This document shows, piece by piece, positions 1-9,005 of a stretch of DNA of 64,000 nucleotides (its first letter is position 1; each line of letters begins with the position of its first letter). The stretch comes from Aphanothece hegewaldii CCALA 016 (lineage in GTDB: Bacteria; Cyanobacteriota; Cyanobacteriia; Cyanobacteriales; Microcystaceae): contig NZ_PXOH01000012.1 in assembly GCF_003007785.1 (NCBI RefSeq), forward strand, positions 1 to 64,000. Reading direction: 5' to 3'. The notes beneath the pieces were generated by a model. It was not told where the DNA came from and did no database searches. It saw only the letters and a list, made by a program, of their open reading frames with translations. Both the position numbers and the translations under genes were made by a program.

Positions 1-182
1 ATTAGAGTTACCATTTCTAACTCCTTCTCTCCATCAGTTGTTTTTTCTATTTTACTTCCTTATCTAACAAAAGAGGGTAAGATCTGTAATAACTTTCAGC
101 CGAAACTTGCTAAAAACGATCTGTCTTCTGATGTCGGTTAATCTTGAAGAAGACAAAGGAATCTAACAAATTAGGATCAAGT

Positions 183-785
183 ATGTCACCATTAGGCGAT
201 CGCTTTAACCGAATGATTGGTAAAACCCGCTATGTCGTTTGTCGAATAATGATACATCTAGCGGGAGATGAAATCGCACCCTTATTAGGAGTACTCAACG
301 AAAAAGCCAGAGAAGCTATGAACGCAGAAGGCGACTTAGAGGTATTAAGTGAGGGTTTAGTTGAAATTTGTCAAAATTTGCTTCAGATGAACCTCTACTG
401 GTTTTCTGTAGCCAATGAGGGCGATGTTTTTTGGAATGAAGGGGAAGCGGGAAACTATGTTACAGAATTATTCACCGATTCGGCGCAACGCTATCTTAGT
501 GAACCCAATTACGGTAAACCAGTAGGGGAAAACGAACCTTTTTCTATCCCCATTACTCACAATTTAGTTGTTATGATCACAATAGCGGCTACAGGTGAGA
601 GTCCTGAATTAGAAACCAATTTAGGGGATCGAGAGGTACTCGAAGATGCAATAAAAGCGATTATTAATTTACACTATCAAGAAAGATTAGAAGCAATTCA
701 GGTACATTTTTCGCCCGCACGATTTGGGGATGAATTAACAAATGATCAATTATTGCTTAACTTTCCTGAATTAATTCCCCTATAG
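183..785 (+). CDS. DUF1517 family protein
   Basis: This is a 200-residue protein of unknown function. The C-terminal half resembles the cyanobacterial/plastid DUF1517 family: a hydrophobic strand (NLVVMITIAATG), then a region ending in the family-like tail DQLLLNFPELIPL. It lacks the N-terminal membrane and glycine-rich segments seen in many relatives, so it looks like a short soluble paralogue. I chose the ATG at 183 because AGGA lies about 8 bases upstream; an in-frame TTG at 144 would add 13 residues. The family assignment is from recalled pattern, and the role is unknown. Confidence 0.7.
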   Translation: MSPLGDRFNRMIGKTRYVVCRIMIHLAGDEIAPLLGVLNEKAREAMNAEGDLEVLSEGLVEICQNLLQMNLYWFSVANEGDVFWNEGEAGNYVTELFTDSAQRYLSEPNYGKPVGENEPFSIPITHNLVVMITIAATGESPELETNLGDREVLEDAIKAIINLHYQERLEAIQVHFSPARFGDELTNDQLLLNFPELIPL

Positions 786-819
786 CTTGAAACCATAGAA
801 AAAATTGATTACATCCATT

Positions 820-1671
820 ATGTTTCGTCAATTCACAGCACTTTTGATGGCACTAACTTTGTGTTTTACTACTGTTTCTTGCGGTAGTAATTCATCTAAG
901 GTAACTCAATCCCAACAACCGACAACCAACAGTAGTCCTGCTGTTAATACACCAGCGCTCGCCAATGGACGTTATCCCGTTCAACAAGCGACCTACAATG
1001 ATGCAGACGGAACCTATAGTCTGATGTTGCTCAATACTCCCCCGGGAACTCCCCCTCAACATCAAGTCACTAATTTACAGATGGCTCGTTTGACGGATGA
1101 ACAAATTGCCCAAGGAGAACAAACTTACTTAGAGGTTAACGGTGATACACAAGTGATGTACCTCACCGAAGATTTTAAAATTGAGTACATTCACAACGTC
1201 ACCGAAACGAGAGAAAACCCGCAAACTGGACAAACTGAAACCGTCGTTGTTCGTCAACAGTCTAATTTCTGGAGTCCCTTTGCAGGTGCTTTAGCTGGTC
1301 AAGCCATTGGTAGTCTATTATTTAGACCACAGTATTATGTTCCTCCCGCCTTTTCTCCAGGTGGTATGACAGGGTTTGGGGGTTATGGTAGTACCTATAA
1401 TGGGGCTGTAGAACGCTACAGAACGACCTATAACGCGCCTCCTGCTGCTGTTAGAAACCGGGAGGTATTCCGGACCACAGGAGGTTTAAGAACCCCTTCA
1501 ACAACGGTTAGACAGCCCTCACCTGCGACGGGAACCAGATCAACAGGTTCAGGCTATGGTACAAGTCGTCTGAAAACTGGCCCAAGTCCTTCAACCACTA
1601 AACCCCGTTCAGGTTTTGGTACAAGTTCTGGCGCTCGTCGTACACCGTCTCGCAGTTTTCGACGCAGATAG
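820..1671 (+). CDS. putative lipoprotein, Ser/Thr/Arg-rich C-terminus
   Basis: The 283-residue product begins with a signal peptide ending in a lipobox-like TVSC, so Cys is the probable lipidated residue. A hydrophobic, glycine-rich segment (SPFAGALAGQAIGSLLF) lies mid-protein. The last 90 residues are low-complexity Ser/Thr/Pro/Gly/Arg and end in RSFRRR. An in-frame TTG at 805 exists, but the ATG at 820 gives a proper signal peptide. It is probably attached to a membrane. I recognise no enzymatic domain and no function can be assigned. Confidence 0.7.
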   Translation: MFRQFTALLMALTLCFTTVSCGSNSSKVTQSQQPTTNSSPAVNTPALANGRYPVQQATYNDADGTYSLMLLNTPPGTPPQHQVTNLQMARLTDEQIAQGEQTYLEVNGDTQVMYLTEDFKIEYIHNVTETRENPQTGQTETVVVRQQSNFWSPFAGALAGQAIGSLLFRPQYYVPPAFSPGGMTGFGGYGSTYNGAVERYRTTYNAPPAAVRNREVFRTTGGLRTPSTTVRQPSPATGTRSTGSGYGTSRLKTGPSPSTTKPRSGFGTSSGARRTPSRSFRRR

Positions 1672-1704
1672 AAGCTTCGCTATCGTTTAAATCATTAATT
1701 TTTA

Positions 1705-1737
1705 TTGGGGTTTGAGGTTTCAAGCCCTAATTTTTTT
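1705..1737 (+). terminator. Rho-independent terminator after the lipoprotein gene
   Basis: A 10-bp stem (1705-1714 with 1721-1730, two G-U type pairs) with a six-base loop is followed directly by seven T residues. It sits 33 bases after the lipoprotein stop and ends transcription before por. Confidence 0.7.
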
Positions 1738-1748
1738 GAAGAGTGGCG

Positions 1749-1780
1749 ATCGTCTTGTGAGATCATGATCATAAGACGAT
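1749..1780 (+). promoter_or_regulatory. inverted repeat in the por leader
   Basis: Arms ATCGTCTTGTGA (1749-1760) and TCATAAGACGAT (1769-1780) pair over 12 positions with one G-U pair and an eight-base loop. The loop edge holds the palindrome GATCATGATC. The element ends only 18 bases before the por ATG, so it is either an operator or a leader hairpin close to the ribosome-binding region. Confidence 0.5.
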
Positions 1781-1786
1781 TAATGA

Positions 1787-2758
<972 letters not shown>

Positions 2759-2770
2759 GTTAAAGAATAG

Positions 2771-2805
2771 ATTCCCCCTACTGATTTAATATGGGGGAAT
2801 TTTTT
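2771..2805 (+). terminator. terminator after por
   Basis: A perfect 8-bp stem, ATTCCCCC (2771-2778) with GGGGGAAT (2793-2800), is followed by TTTTT. It lies 12 bases after the por stop codon and next to the convergent toxin remnant, which it may also serve. Confidence 0.75.
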
Positions 2806-2811
2806 GATAAA

Positions 2812-3163
2812 TTAACGAGAAATCCCTAAAATAATCGACAAAGCTTCCTCTATTCTTGCTAGATAATTTAGCTCTAAATGCCCCAAAATCCTGATAATTC
2901 TAGATTTATCAACGACTCGAATTTGTTCGCACGGGCATCACGGAATCTTGAAATAATCCACCAACACCAGCAGGAATAAAAACATGAGAGGGTAAAAGAG
3001 TTTGTCTAATTTTTGAAGTTAAAGGAATAATAATCGTATGAGGGCTAACCAAATTAGCTCGATCAATCTGTATAATAACAACAGGTCGTTGTCCTGCTTG
3101 TTCAGTTCCTTTCACTGGATTAAGATCACATAAAACGACATCTCCTCTTCTAAGGACTACCAC
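2812..3163 (-). pseudogene. MazF/PemK-type toxin gene with a one-base frameshift
   Basis: The reading frame opens with GTG at 3163 (an upstream TAA fixes this start) and gives a clear MazF N-terminus: RRGDVVLCDLNPVKGTEQAG, RPVVIIQ, IIIPLTSK, LPSHVFIP. After GLFQDSVM the frame runs into a stop at 2909. A shift of one base near 2932-2935 restores a typical MazF C-terminus (CEQIRVVDKSRI, ILGHLELNYLARIEEAL, ILGISR) ending at TAA 2812-2814. This is therefore a ribosome-independent mRNA interferase gene with one extra base, either a real mutation or a sequence error. Its antitoxin lies directly upstream. Confidence 0.75.
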
Positions 3164-3388
3164 TGAATTTCCCCATTAGCTAAACGGTTTTCGTAATCCT
3201 CATTCATTCGATAGATAATCGGAAAAATCCGTTTCAGCCATGTCTAGTGATTGAGTTAATGATTGCTTCTGCTCTTGCTTGTTCTGATTGTGTTGTATGA
3301 TCAGAAAATCAATAAAATCATTGACTTCTATAACCAGAGATTCTGGCAGTTGTTGAATTTTGGCGATCGCTTCTTCATAAATAGACAT
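3157..3388 (-). pseudogene. DUF2281/VapB-like antitoxin gene with a one-base frameshift
   Basis: The open frame encodes 62 residues (MSIYEEAIAKIQQLPESLV, EVNDFIDFLI), the usual DUF2281 antitoxin N-terminus, and stops at 3200 after DYLSNE. Dropping one base just after the TCG codon continues as MNEDYENRLANGEIQW, a C-terminus common in this antitoxin group, and stops at TAG 3157-3159. That end would overlap the toxin GTG at 3161-3163, the normal coupling in such operons. Like its toxin partner, it seems to carry one surplus base. The truncated form may still bind DNA or toxin. Confidence 0.65.
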
Positions 3389-3443
3389 TTGTCTTGTATT
3401 AAAATCCAGTTTCTTTCAACTCTAATCTAAATTTGACTGGTTT

Positions 3444-4211
3444 TCAATCAATCAAAATATCGACTTGTGAATCATCATCTTTATACTTCCATTCGATATT
3501 CGGCATCGCTTCAAAAGCTTGTTGTACATAATCTTCCCACAGTTTACGCATTTTGGCTAAATAAGGATCTCCTAAGCGTAATTCTAGGGTGTGACGAATA
3601 GTATAACTATCCTTTTCATACATTACTAAATTAATCGGTGGTCCCACTGAAATATTAGATTTCATCGTCGAATCAATGGAAAGTAAAGCACATTTTGCCA
3701 TTGCTTCTAACGGGGTATCATAAGTAATAGTGCGATCTAAAATAGGTTTACCGTATTTAGTTTCGCCAATTTGCATAAAGGGTGTTTCTTGAGTCGCTTT
3801 AATAAAATTTCCTGGGGTATAAATAAGATAAAGCTGGGGTTCTTCTCCTTTAACTTGTCCCCCCAATAAGAAATTACAATGAAAATCTACATTGTCTTTT
3901 TCTAACCAAGTTCGATCGCGGTCTTGAATTTGTCGGCTTTTACTGCCAACATAATAAGCAATATCATATAAACTAGATAAAGTGTAGAGATTTTCACTTT
4001 CATGATTTTGGATATCTCGATTAATTTGAGTAATCACCCCTTGAGTAATCGATAAATTGCCTGATGTACAAATCATAATGGCTCGTTCACCAGGGAGCGA
4101 AAATTTAAACATCTTTTTGTAAGCAGAAATATAATCAACTCCAGCATTGGTTCTTGAGTCAGATCCCATGACAATACCAAAACGGTTGAGAATACCTAAA
4201 CAATATGTCAT
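3444..4211 (-). CDS. Anbu-type proteasome-like Ntn hydrolase
   Basis: This 255-residue protein starts MTYCLGILNRFGIVMGSDSR, the signature of the ancestral beta-subunit (Anbu, COG3484) family. In that family the Thr exposed after Met removal (here Thr2) is the candidate nucleophile, with the Asp of SDSR and a Lys of YKKMF as the expected partners. Family members assemble into open helical rings and their substrate is unclear. The start is ten bases from the ftsI stop on the same strand, so it may be the last gene of the cell-division transcript. The usual Anbu partners (transglutaminase-like, alpha-E and ATP-grasp proteins) are not present here. Confidence 0.9.
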   Translation of the reverse strand: MTYCLGILNRFGIVMGSDSRTNAGVDYISAYKKMFKFSLPGERAIMICTSGNLSITQGVITQINRDIQNHESENLYTLSSLYDIAYYVGSKSRQIQDRDRTWLEKDNVDFHCNFLLGGQVKGEEPQLYLIYTPGNFIKATQETPFMQIGETKYGKPILDRTITYDTPLEAMAKCALLSIDSTMKSNISVGPPINLVMYEKDSYTIRHTLELRLGDPYLAKMRKLWEDYVQQAFEAMPNIEWKYKDDDSQVDILID

Positions 4212-4220
4212 AACAATAAT

Positions 4221-6062
4221 TTACTGTTGAATTCTTTCTTTTACACCTTCACGGGGTTTAACTTGAAACGGCGGAATCCCTTGAATTGAGATTAACGCTT
4301 CCATGACAGATTTGACAATCGGTGCGGCCACCGTTGAACCGAAGGTATTTGCTCCTTTGGGTTCATCAACTACCGCTAGAATAACATAACGGGGAGATTC
4401 TACCGGCAAAATCGCTACAAAACTGGTAATCTTCGCATTCGCTAAATAACCACCTCTAGGGCTGGCTTTTTGGGCGGTTCCGGTTTTTCCAGCAATGCGA
4501 TATTTATCGATTTTAGCCACTTCACCCGTACCATCCGATACCACTGTTTCCATCATTTCAATGACTTTTTGCGTGGTTTGTGGGGTAAAAATAGTTTGTT
4601 TAGTATGAGTCGGTTGCCAGTGGATTTGCCCATATTCATCTACTAAACCGCGTACAATATGAGGCGTGACTAACTTACCTCCATTGGCTAAGGCGGCGTG
4701 TAACTGAACAAGTTTGATGGGGGTCAATGAGAATCCTTGTCCAAATGATGCTGTAGCGGCTTCTATGGCTTGTCGCGTGAATTCTTCTTCTGTTTTGAGG
4801 TGTCCAGAAACTTCGCCTGGAAGGTCGATTCCTACGCCTTGGTCAAGTCCTAAAGCGGCTAATCGTTGATAGTAAACTTTGCGGTTGAGACGTTGCATGA
4901 TTTGAACCATCGCTACATTACTCGAAGTTTGCAGCACACCCGCAATATCTAGTTTACCGTTGGCTTTCTGAGTCGCGTTTTTAATCGGCCAGCGATCAAC
5001 TGTTATTAATCCTGTATCATTAATAATCGTAGTCGGTGTAATCACTCCTTCTTCAATTGCGATCGCCACATTCAGGGGTTTAAAGGTTGAACCCGGTTCA
5101 TACAAATCAGAAACCGTCCAGTTTTTAAACAAACTCACATTAGATTTGTAATACTCATTAGGATTGTAAGAAGGTTCCGAGACGAGAGATAATAATGAAC
5201 CATCTTTCGCATCCATTACTAACACTGCACCCCGTTTAGCTTTAAATTTTTGAAGTTGTCTTTTTAAAGCTGCCCTCGCTGCACGTTGTAAGCGAGTATC
5301 TAGGGTTAATTGTAGTTGTAATTCATCAAAATTAAAGACTTCTTTCGGCAAAAAGGCGGGTAAAATCACACCTTCACCATTTCTGCGGGTAGAAAAACTA
5401 TATAAATCCCGTTCTAATAGTTTACGTTGACTCAGTTCAAGTCCGGCTTGTCCTTGACGCTCTTGATCAACATAACCCAAAACATCAGCAGCAAGATCAT
5501 TTTGCGGATAAAAACGGGCATAATTTTCGAGTAAATCTACTCCATCTAATTTTAGGGCTTTGATCTTACTGGTGTCTGATTCATCTAAATTTTTAGCTAA
5601 ACGAATACCAGTTTCTTGTCGTGAAAATTGCTCGACTAATTTTTGTGGGTTAACTTTTAGTAGAGGGGCTAACTTCTGGGCAACTTCTTCGTTAGACTGT
5701 TGAAAATATTTCGGGTGAACGTAGAGACTATGAATAAGTTGATCGGTTGCTAATATATTACCCTGACGATCAATAATACTGCGTCGAGGAATATAAGGAC
5801 GAAGACTAACGGTTTGTTGCTGTCGTGCTTTTGAGTGTAAGGACGTAAATTGAACAATTTGTAACTGATACAATCTCCATCCTAAACCAAACATTCCCGC
5901 AAGTAAAAAAGCCCAAACCATAATAAGTCGAAAAATTGATGACTGACTGGGTTTAGCTTTAAAATGAGTTGCTTTGGTGCGTGAGTTGGGTTTTTGAGGC
6001 CGTTTTTTGTTTACTCGACCTTTCGATGAATGGGAAATTAATTTACGGCTTGTATCAGTCAT
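4221..6062 (-). CDS. ftsI: penicillin-binding protein, septal transpeptidase FtsI/PBP2b type
   Basis: The 613-residue class B PBP has a basic cytoplasmic tail, one membrane helix at about residues 44-65, a dimerisation region (PRRSIIDRQGNILA), then the transpeptidase domain. The catalytic motifs are STFK (325-328), SSN (380-382) and KTGT (526-529). It cross-links septal peptidoglycan in the periplasm. The gene upstream encodes a small bitopic protein with an FtsL-like layout, which supports the division role. The stop lies next to the Anbu gene. Confidence 0.93.
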   Translation of the reverse strand: MTDTSRKLISHSSKGRVNKKRPQKPNSRTKATHFKAKPSQSSIFRLIMVWAFLLAGMFGLGWRLYQLQIVQFTSLHSKARQQQTVSLRPYIPRRSIIDRQGNILATDQLIHSLYVHPKYFQQSNEEVAQKLAPLLKVNPQKLVEQFSRQETGIRLAKNLDESDTSKIKALKLDGVDLLENYARFYPQNDLAADVLGYVDQERQGQAGLELSQRKLLERDLYSFSTRRNGEGVILPAFLPKEVFNFDELQLQLTLDTRLQRAARAALKRQLQKFKAKRGAVLVMDAKDGSLLSLVSEPSYNPNEYYKSNVSLFKNWTVSDLYEPGSTFKPLNVAIAIEEGVITPTTIINDTGLITVDRWPIKNATQKANGKLDIAGVLQTSSNVAMVQIMQRLNRKVYYQRLAALGLDQGVGIDLPGEVSGHLKTEEEFTRQAIEAATASFGQGFSLTPIKLVQLHAALANGGKLVTPHIVRGLVDEYGQIHWQPTHTKQTIFTPQTTQKVIEMMETVVSDGTGEVAKIDKYRIAGKTGTAQKASPRGGYLANAKITSFVAILPVESPRYVILAVVDEPKGANTFGSTVAAPIVKSVMEALISIQGIPPFQVKPREGVKERIQQ

Positions 6063-6092
6063 TCGTCATTAGTCCTAAGTCCTTTTAAGCCA

Positions 6093-6566
6093 TCAATAAG
6101 CGTTCGTAATAGGTGTCGTTGGCTTCGCATCACTATTAGATGAAATCTGATTTTTGGGTTTATTGGGGTGACGCGGGTTGTCTTCTGACGTTGGGGTTAG
6201 AAAAATTGATTGAGTGGGACTAGGATTAGATAAACCCGTTTCAGGCTTTTCCGCTTGTTGGGCGAGTTGATTTTTTAAGGATTCGTTTGTTGCTACTATA
6301 TGACGTTCGTAACGCTGTAATGTTTCCAGTTTTTTATACTCACTTGTCCAAAGTTTCGGAAAATACACAGTCCAAGCATACATCCCCAAGGTTGTAGCCA
6401 CCAAGCAAAAGGTAATAAATGAAAAGCCTTTTTGAATAAATAACAAGAATTGTAATTTAGAGGACAATTGTTCTTTTTTTACTGGCAATTTTTTCAGATT
6501 GTTTTCAAAACGAGGTGATTTAGTAATTTTCTTTTGCGGTTTAGCAATCAGTGGTGAAACGGACAT
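6093..6566 (-). CDS. small bitopic membrane protein, possible FtsL-like partner of FtsI
   Basis: This 157-residue protein has a basic cytoplasmic N-terminus, a single membrane helix at about 50-70, a short heptad-like stretch (LETLQRYERHIVATNESLKN) and a Pro/Ser/Thr-rich tail. Topology, size and position directly upstream of ftsI (30-base gap) match FtsL/DivIC-type divisome proteins, which diverge too far for sequence recognition. The membrane topology is directly visible. The FtsL role is inference. Confidence 0.55.
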   Translation of the reverse strand: MSVSPLIAKPQKKITKSPRFENNLKKLPVKKEQLSSKLQFLLFIQKGFSFITFCLVATTLGMYAWTVYFPKLWTSEYKKLETLQRYERHIVATNESLKNQLAQQAEKPETGLSNPSPTQSIFLTPTSEDNPRHPNKPKNQISSNSDAKPTTPITNAY

Positions 6567-6620
6567 AGCATTTGTAAAATAAGTAAATTACAGATATTTT
6601 AGGCTAAAATTTCGTAATAT

Positions 6621-7988
6621 TCAAAAATTAGGTAATTCTTGTCGTAAACGATGAATCACCGTCGCCGAGTCAACTTGACTCAAAATCTCTTGGATCAGAG
6701 TACTTGGCCCCATTGATCCCCAGCTACAACCGTTTTCTAAGTAAGCTTGGGCAGCTTTCCCGATATTATAAGTTCCATAGCCAGCGATCGCAGCTTGGGT
6801 AGCAGCAGTCGTTGTATACAAAGTGAGGGCGGCAGGACTTTCAAAAATACTGGAAATTGCCGCAGCACTTTTACCAAAACCAACGAGAATATTACTGACG
6901 ATCTCGCCTAAAATTAGTGTACCCGAACTGAGCAAAATCGTTCGCCAAAGTTGTCCAGCTTCATGACTGGTCATCGGTAAGCCATATAATCGGGCTAAGG
7001 CACGAATTAAAGCTAGATCCGCAACAAATCCCCCAACAACATCGAGAAAAGCGATCGGATTAACACCCACTGCGATCGCTTTATATTTAGCATATTGCCA
7101 AATGAGGGTTTCTGCTTCAGTTGAACGTAATTCTAAAGTTTTACGAGCAATGTTTTCTTCCGCTTCTTTGGCTTGAAATAAGGCATTGAGGGCAATTAGC
7201 GATCGACCTTCATTATTTAGTATGCTTAGTATTTTTTCTTGAAGTTCGTCGATTTGTGGGGGGACGTTTTCCCACTCTTCGGTAATTCTACCGTCGGGCC
7301 ATTCGACTCGTATGGGGATCGGTTGAGGTTCAGCAGCAACCATGACGATTTCATCAGTAGGTAACACTTCTTGTAACGTATTTTGGGGTGTTCCGGTTCC
7401 CAGTTTTTGTAATTGTCTTCTAATTTCTTGGCGATCGGTTTCAGGATATAGATCAATCTTATTAAATACTAAAATAATCGGCTTACCGCTTTTTCTCAGT
7501 TCACATAACGCCAGATATTCGGTTCGAGTAATATCACCTGCAACGATGAATAAAATTAGATCCGCTTGTCGGGCAACATCTCGCGCCATTGTCTCCCGTA
7601 CTTGTCCATTGATTTCGTCTAGTCCAGGAGTATCGATTAATTCTACTTGGATTTTACCGCTTGGGGGTGTCCAACGGACCGATCGGGGCCACTGAGTAAC
7701 ACCATTTATGGGACCAGTTTCTAAGACTTTTTGACCAACTAAAGCATTGACAACGGCTGATTTTCCGCGACTAACTAACCCAAATGTGGCTAAACGGATC
7801 ACTTTTTGATCTAGTTTATCGAGGGCAGACTTTAAGGATTGTAAATCGTTTTTGACCGCCGCTTGTAATTCAACATTCGGAGGATAATTCCAATGACGAC
7901 GAAAACTAGCATACCAAGATAGGGCTTGCTGCAAACAGGCTTTTGCTTGATTGTAGTGGGTTTCTTGAGGGGATATAGTCTGCGTCAC
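6621..7988 (-). CDS. dynamin/Era-like GTPase with C-terminal DUF697-type membrane region
   Basis: The 455-residue protein has a complete GTPase core: P-loop GLVSRGKSAVVNAL, G3 DTPG (LIDTPGLDE), and G4 NKID (VFNKIDLYPET). The C-terminal third is hydrophobic and Ala/Gly-rich (AIAVGVNPIAFLDVVGGF, ALARLYGLPMTSHEAG), which matches DUF697 in cyanobacterial GTP-binding proteins. It is probably membrane-associated and its process is unknown. It starts the leftward gene group that continues to the ftsI region. Confidence 0.85.
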   Translation of the reverse strand: MTQTISPQETHYNQAKACLQQALSWYASFRRHWNYPPNVELQAAVKNDLQSLKSALDKLDQKVIRLATFGLVSRGKSAVVNALVGQKVLETGPINGVTQWPRSVRWTPPSGKIQVELIDTPGLDEINGQVRETMARDVARQADLILFIVAGDITRTEYLALCELRKSGKPIILVFNKIDLYPETDRQEIRRQLQKLGTGTPQNTLQEVLPTDEIVMVAAEPQPIPIRVEWPDGRITEEWENVPPQIDELQEKILSILNNEGRSLIALNALFQAKEAEENIARKTLELRSTEAETLIWQYAKYKAIAVGVNPIAFLDVVGGFVADLALIRALARLYGLPMTSHEAGQLWRTILLSSGTLILGEIVSNILVGFGKSAAAISSIFESPAALTLYTTTAATQAAIAGYGTYNIGKAAQAYLENGCSWGSMGPSTLIQEILSQVDSATVIHRLRQELPNF

Positions 7989-8309
7989 AGTTCGTCTCTA
8001 GCTCTTAATTTAAGTGATCCATTTCTTATTTTAGGCATAACGACGCTTGTCTTCCTATTGTTAAGAGTGACGCATTTCCGTACTCAACAAGTGCAAAATA
8101 CCGTCATTTTTTATGCACAAAATTGCTAATCTGTCAAGCGTATATTTCATGAAATTTTCTTTTTTCGATAATCCTAGCTAGGGATTGACACTATGAGTAA
8201 AAATTGTCATAGTATATAACAACGCTTCAGGCACTAATCTAAGCAAAAAGCTTTTATAGTACAAAAGTTTCATAAAATATTCTTCCTGTGGTAGGGAAGT
8301 GGAATCAAA

Positions 8310-8342
8310 AAGGACGCAATGAGTAATACTGATTGTGTCCTT
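8310..8342. other. hairpin in the 7989-8501 intergenic region
   Basis: AAGGACGCAAT (8310-8320) pairs with ATTGTGTCCTT (8332-8342) with one G-U pair and an 11-base loop. It lies between two divergent genes, so it is not a downstream terminator for either. There is no clear T-run. It may be part of a leader or a small RNA. I see nothing else supportable in this 510-base gap except the short leader frame just before the DM13 gene. Confidence 0.4.
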
Positions 8343-8448
8343 GTTACTTTATCTAAAAAAATAAGAAAGCATAACTGAGAGGTTTTACAGCCTTTCTTTC
8401 AGGATTTCTTAAATATTTCTCAGTGAGAACTCAGATTAGAGGATGAGA

Positions 8449-8505
8449 ATGAAAACTAGAAAACGCAGACACTCCTATCTAAAAAGTCTTCTGAGGTTAC
8501 AATGA
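8449..8505 (+). CDS. possible 18-residue upstream reading frame coupled to the DM13 gene
   Basis: A very basic short frame (MKTRKRRHSYLKSLLRLQ) starts at an ATG with GAGG about 8 bases upstream and stops in an ATGA overlap with the DM13 start codon. The arrangement allows translational coupling. It could equally be chance, and no homologue is recognised. Confidence 0.25.
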   Translation: MKTRKRRHSYLKSLLRLQ

Positions 8506-8990
8506 AACTCAATTCTTTAATTCTTCTTGGTACATCTTCCCTATTAGTTTCGACAATAGCTTTATCGGTGGACGCGCTCAATAATCCCAAAACTGAGCAA
8601 TCTTCTAATCCTCCCGTCACTCTAATAGCTCAAAATCAAACCGTTGCTTTAATGTCAGGAAATTTCATGAAAGCAGAAGCACCCACCACAGGAAAAGCGA
8701 CTATTATTACTGAAGGTGGACACAAATATTTAGTCTTAGATTCTGCTTTTAGTACCAGTAATCAAGGGCCTGATTTACACGTACTCCTTGATCCCGATGC
8801 TAAACCCCCTCAAACTTATCAAAATATGGGTCGTCCCCTCAATTTAGGTAAGCTACATAGTGTGACAGGAACTCAACGCTATCCTATTCCTGATTCTATT
8901 AATGCTGCTCAATATAAATCTGTTGTAATCTGGTGTCGGATGGCGAATGCAACTTTCGGTTATGCACCCCTGCAAACCGTGCGTAAATAA
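8502..8990 (+). CDS. secreted DM13-domain protein
   Basis: The 162-residue product has a signal peptide (about 1-26) followed by one DM13 domain: SGNFMKAEAPTTGKATI, FSTSNQGPDLHVLLDP, LGKLHSVTGTQRYPIP and the C-terminal VVIWCRMANATFGYAPL with the conserved Cys. DM13 domains are proposed to take part in electron transfer or redox chemistry on the outer side of the cytoplasmic membrane, and the partner here is unknown. An 18-codon frame overlaps its start by four bases. Confidence 0.85.
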   Translation: MKLNSLILLGTSSLLVSTIALSVDALNNPKTEQSSNPPVTLIAQNQTVALMSGNFMKAEAPTTGKATIITEGGHKYLVLDSAFSTSNQGPDLHVLLDPDAKPPQTYQNMGRPLNLGKLHSVTGTQRYPIPDSINAAQYKSVVIWCRMANATFGYAPLQTVRK

Positions 8991-9005
8991 TCGAAAAAAT
9001 GTGCT

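Noticed and set aside
7226..7695. Frames overlapping the GTPase gene on both strands
   Set aside because: They lie wholly inside a gene with complete GTPase motifs and have no family features of their own.
7926..8129. 67-codon rightward frame at the 5' end of the GTPase gene
   Set aside because: It mostly overlaps the GTPase start on the other strand and lacks a convincing ribosome site or homology.
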